From assembly GCF_001613325.1 (NCBI RefSeq), contig NZ_BDCD01000014.1, positions 186,001 through 250,000 on the forward strand: a stretch of DNA of 64,000 nt, in the 5' to 3' direction. Below the pieces are notes generated by a model. The model worked only from the letters and a program-made list of their open reading frames with translations, did not search any database and was not told the DNA's origin. The translations under genes and the position numbers were made by a program. Shown here piece after piece: positions 58,301 to 64,000 of this stretch. The stretch comes from Nocardia yamanashiensis NBRC 100130. GTDB lineage: Bacteria > Actinomycetota > Actinomycetes > Mycobacteriales > Mycobacteriaceae. Position 1 is the stretch's first letter; every line of letters starts with the position of its first letter.

Positions 58301-59447
58301 CACGGTCGCGGTCGGCCGGGCGCCGGCCGATGAATGGGAACGCGAGATCGCGGCGATCCTCGCCGAGTTCAGCGGCACCGCCGAATTCGCCGCCGACACC
58401 GACTTCTTCGCCGCGGGCGGCACCTCCATCGGCGCGATGCGCGTGGCCATGACGGTCGCCGAACGCTGGAATGTGGACCTGCCCCTGGAAACCTTCGTCG
58501 CCACACCGACGGCGACCGGACTGGCGGCGGTGGTGCGCGCGGGCGGCGCGGAACGCGGCTTCGATCCGCTGGTGCCGCTGATGCATTCGGATTCCGGGGC
58601 GACCCCGCTGTTCCTGATCCACCCCATCGGCGGCAATATCGTCTGCTACGTGCCCCTGGCGCGGCATATGGGCGGCGATCGCCCGGTCTACGGCTTGCAG
58701 GCCGCGGGCGCGGTCCCCGGCACCACGCCCCTCACCACCGTGCAGGAGCTGGCGGCCTCCTATGTGGCGGCGATCCGGCGCGCACACCCGCACGGCCCCT
58801 ATCACATCGCCGGCTGGTCCTTCGGCGGTTATGTCGCCCTGGAAGTCGCACGGCAACTGGGTGATTCGGCCGTCGAGCAACTGGTGCTGCTGGACACCAT
58901 GGCATTGCGCGAGACCCCGCCCGAACACGTGGACGAGAAGGATCTCATCGTCTGGTTCTTCGGCGAACTGCTCTGGTACGCCAAGGGCAGCGAGGCCGCC
59001 GTCCTGGACCTGGAGCAGCTCTTCGACACCTCCGCCAGCGACCGCGACGAACTGTTCGACTCGATCCTGCGGCAGTCCGTCGACCACGGCATCCTGCCGC
59101 CGGAGTCCTCCCCGCAGCTGGTGCGCCGGCTCTACGCGGTGTTCCACGCCAATTTCCAAGCGGCCCTGGCCTATCGAATGTCCCCGGTGCAGCGCCCGTT
59201 CACGCTGCTCCGGGCCACCGACGGCCTGCCCGCGAGCCTCGAGACCGCACATCGGTTGGCGGGCACCATGTTCGGCGACGCCGACAACGGGTGGGAACGC
59301 TGGGCGAATTTCGGGTTGGATATCCGGGAGATCCCCGGCGATCACCTCTCCATGATGACCGAACCGAATATCGCGACCGTGGCGCGACTGCTCGCCGACC
59401 TGCTCAACCGCACCCCCGCCTTGGAATCGAGCTCTGGAAACGATTGA
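52338..59447 (+). CDS. dimodular non-ribosomal peptide synthetase, C-A-T-C-A-T-TE
   Basis: 2369 residues. C1 with HHAVVDLWG (His135, His136, Asp140), A1 with TSGSTGKPKG from residue 598, T1 with GGDS (Ser993), C2 with HHAILDGW (His1175, His1176), A2 with TSGSTGEPKG from 1635, T2 with GGTS (Ser2030), and a thioesterase with GWSFGG (Ser2161) and GDHLSM near the end. My reading of the pocket codes is DVWHFSLVDK for A1, the same as the serine code of EntF, and DVQLVSQVAK for A2, nearest the DVQ-type codes assigned to proline. There is no epimerase or methylase domain and no MbtH gene in view. It would make a two-residue, probably N-acylated peptide. Confidence 0.93.
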   Translation: MTAVNREIRPLTGYQRDVVTVGALFPELPLAQIAGYVRISAPLDVDRVRECMFREGWRHEAMRMRIDAHAMTQWISDEAESIDLVDVSGAADPEAAAQEWVRRTTETVLPPDGQLIRAAIVVDGSGSFLLYVCAHHAVVDLWGLTILLRHWCEDYLGAESGAEIAAQSYTEFLKAEGEYRNSDRFQQDAAALTERVADLSPALFARGTTVREQARGRRTLRLTKADRDRLRTTGQSVFAVTATALAWYLRRIHRDGDIVLGVPLLNRRREDLYLVGHTANMLPLALDIDESLTLTQQAALTAEAVSELTLRQRFPLGDLQAALREQGRGGGSLFDVTYSYMSLPDRKLPDGIDEISVLSTGSSLDALNIAAREFRREGTIELDVFYAEDVFDADFPIDDLIQQVFALTRAALDAPDTPLAELDALLDADHARIAGFEGPEDGPLDRQATIDALVAAQIRRTPAAPALAALVDGTETTLSYAEFGDQVQALAGALRGAGLRAQEPVPLLLRRSPELVIAIHAVLAAGGAYVPIDPDYPPARIATVVDDCGARVLIAGPEFDSTALELGVSRIDPHTPRATPGVTPSSTRPDDLAYLIYTSGSTGKPKGVMIEHNSVVNRLTWMQNAYPLTADDVILQKTPATFDVSVWELMWWGLVGARVALLPHGGERDPRVIAAAITGHRVSVMHFVPSMLGPFLDHVTEQGVPAAELASLRLVFCSGEALTPALANRFRAVFAGLGLSHVRLINLYGPTEATVDVSYYEVGAQVSRVPIGRPIDNIALLVLDPAGRRCPVGVAGELNIAGVGVGRGYHGRDDLTAAAFVADERVPGRRRYRTGDLARWLADGNLEYLGRLDDQVKVRGNRITLGEIDNALAECPGVTAGVVVDARVHGEATTLVAYYAGPATDGEVAEHLAARLPGYMVPSYFVRMERIPLTGSGKADRKALPSPILHRAETRSAQTDSEHLIAEAWAEVLGVEARELSVDDDFFTVGGDSILALRLRTAAEQRGLRFDIDRFFARPTIADLAAAVDAGETIADIGVSQALELIPLIDRGALADAEDAFPATALQLGMLFHSLERRESTLYQDVFTYQLRMPWQEAPFRAAYARLVARQPALRSGFDLTGRSLPIQIVHHEVPGTLRIGASETAEPYVLDRAPLHRMRVLPDADGFELTFSFHHAILDGWSVANLVRELLQDYLHLLGFDIAPVDATPYPATLLAEYARAEQDARNDTGSRAYWSRLLADAPATALSSTRAYEPPAADGPVEVNALLPRWLRRAISTTATTERLPLKSILLTAHCLTLQAMTGADDIITGVVSHARPARIGGDSVAGLFLNTLPVRLGSTPIDRLDAVRQVAAQERESHPHRRYPLRAMIADHGGVPFDTAFNFVNYHVFTGVTAAADLALADFRIREETNFALLVTAAVDPRTDDITLRISAGRDSLSHPQCEEYGRLFIGVLAALVRDPHGRIDAAHARLEDAVHQIEAMAALRPNAPALVDDSSTWTYGHLDRAAETVALRLLADGLPANARIAVQLDRSPAQIAVVLGILRAGAAVVPLDPSYPEARRAAMIARAHPFRILTDVQDLLPQVGSAAAGPAHRPGASGSADGSSASMPARDAAGGVLPAIHPESIAYVLFTSGSTGEPKGVAMPHRGLANLVRWQRRAATAASGGVTVQFAPLSFDVSFQEIFATLAGGGTLRLITEEQRRDPAALARVVAESGAQRLYLPYVALQALAEAAKVTEAYPTTLSALVSSGEQLRITPEIRALAAANPGVVLENQYGPTESHVALAYSMSGSPERFPGLPPVGSIVGAAGVELLDERLRPVAPGVPGEIYLSGAGLARGYEGRPELTAQRFVAHAGGGIRYRTGDLGIELSGGDIVCLGRTDTQVKVRGFRVECAEVEFALAEIAGVEQAAVVARQLAGVDAALEAFLVAAPGTKPLAAEQVRGELRTRLPAHVVPARFHWIDALPLTPSGKRDDAALRRLAEKPATVAVGRAPADEWEREIAAILAEFSGTAEFAADTDFFAAGGTSIGAMRVAMTVAERWNVDLPLETFVATPTATGLAAVVRAGGAERGFDPLVPLMHSDSGATPLFLIHPIGGNIVCYVPLARHMGGDRPVYGLQAAGAVPGTTPLTTVQELAASYVAAIRRAHPHGPYHIAGWSFGGYVALEVARQLGDSAVEQLVLLDTMALRETPPEHVDEKDLIVWFFGELLWYAKGSEAAVLDLEQLFDTSASDRDELFDSILRQSVDHGILPPESSPQLVRRLYAVFHANFQAALAYRMSPVQRPFTLLRATDGLPASLETAHRLAGTMFGDADNGWERWANFGLDIREIPGDHLSMMTEPNIATVARLLADLLNRTPALESSSGND

Positions 59448-60832
59448 TGGACACCGAGATACAGCGCCCGTTGAGCGCGAGCGAACGGTGGTACCACGTG
59501 TGCGACCGCCTCTCGCCGCTCAATGTGGTGGCGCGAGTCCGCGTGCACGGTGCCCTCCCCCCGGCCACCCTGCGCGCCGCCGCCCACGCCCTCACCGTCG
59601 AACACCCCCTGCTACGGGTGAGCATCGTCAGCGGGGCCGACGGCACCGCCCCGGCCTTCGTCCCCGCAGCCGACCCGCGCATCCCGATCACGACGGTGGA
59701 TGACGTCCCGTGGGAAGACCACGTCGACCGAGTCGAACTGAACACCGCCCTGGAGACGGACATCCGTCCCCTCCTGCGGCTCACCGACATCCGGACCGCC
59801 GCCGGAACCGCCGCGGAAACCCACGACCTGGTACTGACGATCTCGCACGTCATCGCCGACGCCACCACCGCCCTGACCCTGCTCCGGCGACTCGTCGAGC
59901 ATGCGGCGACGGCTGCCCCATCGGCCGAGTCGGAGACCTGGGTGCGGCGGGAAGCACTGCCCGCGCCGGATGCCATGCTGCCCCGGTTGTTCCGGGGCGG
60001 GCCGGGCGTGGCGGCCGCGCTCGGATCCGGGTTTGTGGATCAGGTCGCCGGGCTCGCGCTGCGGCCGCGCCGATTGCTGCCGGAACAGCCGGTCGGCGCG
60101 ACGGAGCGGGACAGTCGGCTGGTGAGCCGTGAGCTGGCGGCCGATACGCTGGCCGCGCTGGTGACGCGTTGCGCGGCGGAGGAAGTCACCGTGCACGGGG
60201 CGTTGACGGCCGCGATGGCGCAGGCGTACGGGGACGTGATCGCTGCGGGCGAGACCGGCCGGGTGACGATCGGTGCGCCGATGAACTTCCGCGACGAGCT
60301 GCGGCCGGCGGCAGGCGCTGACGAGGTGGGCGCGTATGTCGCCACGGTGCCGTCGCGGCCACGCTTCGGGCCGGGGACCGATTTCTGGGGTGTGGCGCGG
60401 GCGGTGAATCGGGAGTTGCGGCGGCGCAAGCGATTCCGTCAGCATCTGGCGCAGATCTCGCTGTTGCCGGTGATCTGCCCGGCGTCCCCCGCCACCGGTG
60501 CCCGGGCCGTGGCGCTGGTGGACGCGCGGGGCAACGGCAATATCTGCCTGTCGAATATCGGCCGTTTCGACTTCCCCGACCGGATCGGCGCGTGGCGGTT
60601 GTCCGGCGCGCAGTTCGTGGCCGGGATCTCCATCAGCGGGAATTTCGTGGCGAGCGTGAACACCAGCCACGACACCCTGCACTGGAACTTCACCTATATC
60701 CAGGATGCCGTGTCCGCCGAGCGCGCCGCGCGCTTGGCCGACGCCTCGGTCTCCGTGCTCCATGCGGCCCTCGGGCTGCCCCACCGATCGAACAGCGAGA
60801 AGCCTTGTCCGACATCAGTAATGCCGTCCTGA
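59447..60832 (+). CDS. PapA-like acyltransferase (stand-alone condensation fold)
   Basis: 461 residues. The HxxxD active site is LTISHVIADATTAL with His134 and Asp138. The N-terminal PLSASERWYHVCDRLSPLNV and the later FDFPDRIGAWRLSG resemble the polyketide-associated protein family (PapA5, WaxE-type). PapA enzymes transfer an acyl chain from a carrier protein to a hydroxyl. Here it could acylate the serine OH or the N-terminus. The ATG overlaps the NRPS stop as TGATG, so it is translationally coupled. Confidence 0.85.
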   Translation: MDTEIQRPLSASERWYHVCDRLSPLNVVARVRVHGALPPATLRAAAHALTVEHPLLRVSIVSGADGTAPAFVPAADPRIPITTVDDVPWEDHVDRVELNTALETDIRPLLRLTDIRTAAGTAAETHDLVLTISHVIADATTALTLLRRLVEHAATAAPSAESETWVRREALPAPDAMLPRLFRGGPGVAAALGSGFVDQVAGLALRPRRLLPEQPVGATERDSRLVSRELAADTLAALVTRCAAEEVTVHGALTAAMAQAYGDVIAAGETGRVTIGAPMNFRDELRPAAGADEVGAYVATVPSRPRFGPGTDFWGVARAVNRELRRRKRFRQHLAQISLLPVICPASPATGARAVALVDARGNGNICLSNIGRFDFPDRIGAWRLSGAQFVAGISISGNFVASVNTSHDTLHWNFTYIQDAVSAERAARLADASVSVLHAALGLPHRSNSEKPCPTSVMPS

Positions 60833-61680
60833 TCACGGGTTGTTCGTCCGGGCTGGGCCGGGCGGGCGCGCTGTGGCTCGCCGAGCGCGGGTTCACCGTG
60901 TTCGCGGGCGTGCGCGATCCGGAAGCGGCCGCCGGGCTGACCCGGACCGCGAGCGGGGATCTGCGGCCGGTGGAGATCGATGTGACCTCCGCGGAGTCGA
61001 TCGCGCAGGCGCACAAGGTGATCGGTGAGCAGCTCGGGCCCGCCGGGTTGCTCGGGCTGGTCAACAATGCGGGGATCAGCGTGTCCGCGCCGCTGGAATG
61101 CGTGCCGATCGAGGAGCTGCGGTATCAGCTGGAGGTCAATCTGATCGGCGTGGCCGCCATGATCCGTCAGTTCCTGCCGCTGCTGCGCGCCACCGACGGG
61201 ACCGGCAGCGGTCCGGCCGGGCGCATCGTCAATGTCACCTCCGGGGTCGGGCGGGTGGCGCTGCCGTATCTGAGCGCTTATGCCGCAAGCCAATTCGGCA
61301 AGGAGGGCCTCTCGGATGCGCTGCGCCGGGAGCTCGCCCCGCAGCGGGTGACCGTATCGGTGGTCGAACCGGGCGCCATCGCCACCCCGATCTGGCGCAA
61401 GCAGGCCGAGACCGCGGCACGGCTGCTCGACACCGCCCCCGCTCCCATCGCGGCCCTGTACCGGGACCGTTTCACCGCGTTCTCCGCCGCCAATGCCGCC
61501 ACCGCCACGGACGGCGCCACTACGCCCGTCGATGTGGCGCGCGCCCTCGAACACGCTCTCACCGCCCGCCGCCCGCGCACCCGCTATCCGGTGGGGCGCG
61601 ATGTCACCCTCGGCACCCTGGCCGCGCGCCTGCTGCCGGATCGCCTGCTGGACCTCGCCCTCACCAGGAGCATCAAATGA
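60805..61680 (+). CDS. short-chain dehydrogenase with an altered active site
   Basis: 291 residues from a TTG at 60805, 28 bases inside the end of the acyltransferase. Gly-motif is AVLITGCSSGLGRAGALWLA; NNAG (LVNNAGISVSAPL) and the catalytic Ser (NVTSGVG) are present. The YxxxK motif reads Tyr159-Ala-Ala-Ser-Gln163, so the catalytic Lys is Gln; a Lys occurs three residues later. It may be a weak enzyme or a binding protein in the cluster. It resembles retinol-dehydrogenase-like SDRs. Confidence 0.83.
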   Translation: MSDISNAVLITGCSSGLGRAGALWLAERGFTVFAGVRDPEAAAGLTRTASGDLRPVEIDVTSAESIAQAHKVIGEQLGPAGLLGLVNNAGISVSAPLECVPIEELRYQLEVNLIGVAAMIRQFLPLLRATDGTGSGPAGRIVNVTSGVGRVALPYLSAYAASQFGKEGLSDALRRELAPQRVTVSVVEPGAIATPIWRKQAETAARLLDTAPAPIAALYRDRFTAFSAANAATATDGATTPVDVARALEHALTARRPRTRYPVGRDVTLGTLAARLLPDRLLDLALTRSIK

Positions 61681-62846
61681 AAGTCCTGATCATCGGAGCC
61701 GGTGTGGCCGGCCTGAGCACGGCTGCCGCGCTGCGACGACACGGCATCGACGCCGAAATCTTCGAAGCAGCAAGCGAATTGCGTTCGACCGGTACCGGGC
61801 TGGGCATTCTCAGCAATGCCACCGCCGTGCTGGACGCGCTCGGCATCGACGTCACCGTCGCGGGCCTGGGATGCATCACCGAGCAGTTCTTCATCCACGC
61901 CCCCGACGGGAAGGTGCTGCGCGCCTTGCCGTTCCGGTCCATGCAGGACGAGCTGGGCTTCCCCGCCGTCACGGTGGGCCGCGACGATCTCATGGCCGCG
62001 CTACGCACCGCGATCGGCGACACGCCCATCCATTTCGGGGCGCGCGTGACCGGTTTCGAGCAGGACGCGCACGCCGTCACCGTCACCTTCGACGACGGCC
62101 GCACGGTCACCGGCGATGTGCTGATCGGCGCGGACGGCATCCGCTCGGCGATCCGCGCGCAGCACGCCGGGCCGGAACCGATCAACGAGTACGGCTACGT
62201 CTGCTGGCTCGCCACCACCGAGTTCAGCCATCCACTGGTGAAAGACGGTGTGGCCCGCCATTATTGGGGTCGCGGCCAGCGCTTCGGGTTGATGGATATC
62301 GGCGGCGGGCGCGTCTACTGGTGGGGCACCAAGAACGTCGGCGTCGAGACCGCGCGCGCCTACGACGGCGGCAAGACCGGGATCGCGAGCGCGTTCGAGG
62401 GCTGGGCGCCGGAGATCCGCGAGGCCATCGCCGTCACCCCGGAGGCCGCCATCGTGAGCGTCCCGGCGCAGGACCGGAACTTCCTGGACCGTTGGGGCAC
62501 CGGCCGTTTCACCCTCGCCGGGGATGCCGCGCACCCCATGCTGACCAGCTTCAGCCAGGGCGCGGGCTCGGCCATCGAGGACGGGTATGTGCTCGCGCAT
62601 CACCTGGCCGCCGACCCGGATCCGGTGCGCGCGCTGCGCGCCTACGAGGCCGCGCGCCGGGATCGCACCCGCATGCTGGTCGCGGGGTCGCGGCGGCTCA
62701 GCAAGATGGAGCAGCTCGAATCGGCCGTGCCGGTGCGGGTGCGGGACGCGATTCTGCGTTTCACGCCCATGCCGATCATGCGCGCCCAGAACATCGCCCC
62801 CATGCGTTTCACCCTGCCCGTCACCACCGCCCTGGAGCCCCGATGA
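61677..62846 (+). CDS. FAD-dependent monooxygenase
   Basis: 389 residues. FAD motif VLIIGAGVAGLSTAAALRRHG; DG motif VLIGADGIRSAIR; GD motif FTLAGDAAHPMLTSFSQGAG. It resembles salicylate/zeaxanthin-type hydroxylases and probably hydroxylates or epoxidises the peptide product. The ATG overlaps the SDR stop by four bases. Confidence 0.88.
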   Translation: MKVLIIGAGVAGLSTAAALRRHGIDAEIFEAASELRSTGTGLGILSNATAVLDALGIDVTVAGLGCITEQFFIHAPDGKVLRALPFRSMQDELGFPAVTVGRDDLMAALRTAIGDTPIHFGARVTGFEQDAHAVTVTFDDGRTVTGDVLIGADGIRSAIRAQHAGPEPINEYGYVCWLATTEFSHPLVKDGVARHYWGRGQRFGLMDIGGGRVYWWGTKNVGVETARAYDGGKTGIASAFEGWAPEIREAIAVTPEAAIVSVPAQDRNFLDRWGTGRFTLAGDAAHPMLTSFSQGAGSAIEDGYVLAHHLAADPDPVRALRAYEAARRDRTRMLVAGSRRLSKMEQLESAVPVRVRDAILRFTPMPIMRAQNIAPMRFTLPVTTALEPR

Positions 62847-63694
62847 CCGCCTGGAAATCCGTCGAACTCGCTTGCGGGCCCATCGAATACCTCGATTCCG
62901 GGGCGGGGCCGACGCTGGTCTTCCTGCACGGCGCTATGAAGGACGCGCGGGTCTGGCGGGAGGTGGTGGCGCGGCTCGTACCGCACTATCGGTGCATCCG
63001 CCCGACCATGCCGCTGGGCGCGCACCGGCTGCCCATGCGGCCCGGCGCGGATCTGACGGTCGCCGGACTGGCGCGGTTGACCGGCGAGTTCCTCACCGCC
63101 CTGGACCTGCGTGATGTCACGCTCATCCAAAATCATTGGGGCGCAGCCCAGGTCATGCTCGCCGAAGGCCAGGGCGAGCGGCTGTCACGCCTGGTGCTGA
63201 CCGCGTGTGAGGCCTTCGACAACTATCCGCCGGGCCGTCCGGGCCGCCTGTTCGCCCGCGCCGCCAAGGTGCCCGGCGCATTGGATGCGATGGCGCTGCC
63301 CATGCGCGCCCGCTGGTTCCGCACCCGGATGGGCGCGGCCGATGTCTCCGCGCTGCGCCCGCTCCCCCGCGATCTCGCCGACGAATGGCAGCTGCGCTTC
63401 ACCGATCGCGCCGTGCGCGGTGATCTGGCGACGGTGCTGCGGGACAGCTACCTGCCGGCGGATCTGACGCGCTGGGCCAAGGCCACCGAATCGTTCCCCG
63501 GTCCGGCTCTCGTGGTGTGGGCGGGCGGCGATCGGCTCATGCCGCGCGAGCACGGTCCCCGCCTGGCGGCGTCCTTCCCACACGGCACGCTGGTGGAGAT
63601 CGCCGACAGCGCCACCTGCCTGCCCCTCGATCAACCGGTGGCACTGGCCGACGCCATCTCCGAGTTCCTGACCGCCACCGAGCCCGCTACCTGA
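62843..63694 (+). CDS. alpha/beta hydrolase-fold protein lacking the usual catalytic residues
   Basis: 283 residues. The oxyanion region is TLVFLHGAMKDARVWREVV. At the nucleophile elbow the sequence is LIQNHWGAAQVML: His98 stands where Asp or Ser is expected (GNDWG or GHSWG). At the catalytic His the sequence is ADSATCLPLDQP: Thr258 stands for His. The fold is otherwise complete. It may be a non-catalytic partner, or use another mechanism. ATGA overlap with the monooxygenase. Confidence 0.85.
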   Translation: MTAWKSVELACGPIEYLDSGAGPTLVFLHGAMKDARVWREVVARLVPHYRCIRPTMPLGAHRLPMRPGADLTVAGLARLTGEFLTALDLRDVTLIQNHWGAAQVMLAEGQGERLSRLVLTACEAFDNYPPGRPGRLFARAAKVPGALDAMALPMRARWFRTRMGAADVSALRPLPRDLADEWQLRFTDRAVRGDLATVLRDSYLPADLTRWAKATESFPGPALVVWAGGDRLMPREHGPRLAASFPHGTLVEIADSATCLPLDQPVALADAISEFLTATEPAT

Positions 63695-63723
63695 TCCACA
63701 CACCCGCATCGCGGAGAAATCTC

Positions 63724-63762
63724 GCGCACCGGTCGCACTCCCCGCGGCGCGACCGGTTGCGC
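63724..63762. terminator. hairpin after the NRPS cluster
   Basis: A near-perfect 13-pair stem (63724-63736 with 63749-63762, one bulged T) 30 bases past the last gene. No T-run. Confidence 0.5.
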
Positions 63763-63902
63763 GGACCCGCCGCGCGCGGGCCCGACTCTCGATACCGTGG
63801 ATCGCACGCCGGGCCGACGAATGCGGAGTTGCGGCGGAGATCGATGTTCCACATTTACGCTGATGACCCGGCGTAAGCGACATATCGGACAAATGGTGAG
63901 AG

Positions 63903-64000
63903 GTGAGTCGGATCAACGAGCGGGAGGCGGAACTGGACCAATGGTTTCGCGCGGAAGTCACCGCCGCGAGACCCGGTCCCGCTCGCGCACAACACGAACC
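63903..64000 (+). CDS. truncated gene at the right edge, product unknown
   Basis: A GTG at 63903, with a GAGAG just ahead, opens a frame to the window end. The 32 visible residues are charged and helical (MSRINEREAELDQWFRAEV). Too little is present to assign a family. The frame could instead begin at the ATG 63892 in another register, but its codon use fits less well. Confidence 0.4.
   Translation, partial: MSRINEREAELDQWFRAEVTAARPGPARAQHE

Overview
The window is very GC-rich and gene-dense, with GTG and TTG starts mixed with ATG and many overlapping stop/start pairs. The core block ctaB, tkt, tal, zwf, opcA, pgl, with qor beside it and secG further along, is the arrangement known from Mycobacteriales. 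OpcA, a DasR-controlled N-acetylglucosamine PTS, a nocardial-type secretory lipase, an F420-type nitroreductase, an HsaA-like hydroxylase and a KstR-like operator all fit a Nocardia or close relative. This is inferred from gene content; no rRNA is present.

Region 1 (1-9600): a truncated hypothetical gene, a DUF1851/Tdi1-like gene, a small membrane protein divergent from an AraC regulator, then a complete N-acetylglucosamine module. Separate IIC, HPr, Enzyme I, nagA and nagB genes run leftward; separate IIB and IIA genes run rightward. Between them lie two identical dre-type palindromes, and a DasR-like GntR regulator sits next door. Together they import GlcNAc as GlcNAc-6-P, deacetylate it and deaminate it to fructose-6-P.

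Region 2 (9600-22930): quinone reductase, a TetR/FAD-monooxygenase divergon with a repeated operator, a NERD-like protein with a Gly/Pro/Ser-rich region and a C-terminal membrane anchor, then ctaB divergent from the pentose-phosphate operon tkt-tal-zwf-opcA-pgl, which closes with a strong terminator.

Region 3 (22920-39920): signalling and accessory metabolism. It holds a HATPase protein, two tandem AraC paralogues, a STAS protein whose phosphoserine positions are both Ala, a PE-PPE/LysB-like hydrolase, a seven-repeat FG-GAP secreted protein, NDH-2, a ComB-like phosphatase and an HxlR/thioesterase pair. A KstR-like palindrome separates an epoxide hydrolase from an SDR/thiolase/acyl-CoA ligase operon.

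Region 4 (40050-45350): secG, then an accessory block (MFS exporter, HAD phosphatase, XRE regulator with a divergent small resolvase-like protein, a structured repeat, a RibD-like reductase), ending in a compact four-tRNA array. The array has Asn, an initiator-type Met, Trp and an 8/4-type Ser(UGA) tRNA that looks like a tRNA-Sec or allo-tRNA.

Region 5 (45510-51940): HsaA-like hydroxylase with a convergent TetR, secretory lipase, META-domain lipoprotein, DEDDh exonuclease, AraC regulator and an alpha/beta hydrolase, closed by a strong terminator.

Region 6 (52338-63700): a five-gene, translationally coupled biosynthetic cluster. It encodes a dimodular NRPS (C-A-T-C-A-T-TE; module 1 carries the serine code of EntF, module 2 a DVQ-type code), a PapA-like acyltransferase, an SDR lacking its catalytic Lys, an FAD monooxygenase and an alpha/beta hydrolase lacking nucleophile and His. 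I regard this cluster and the tRNA array as the most novel parts of the window. A truncated gene runs off the right edge.
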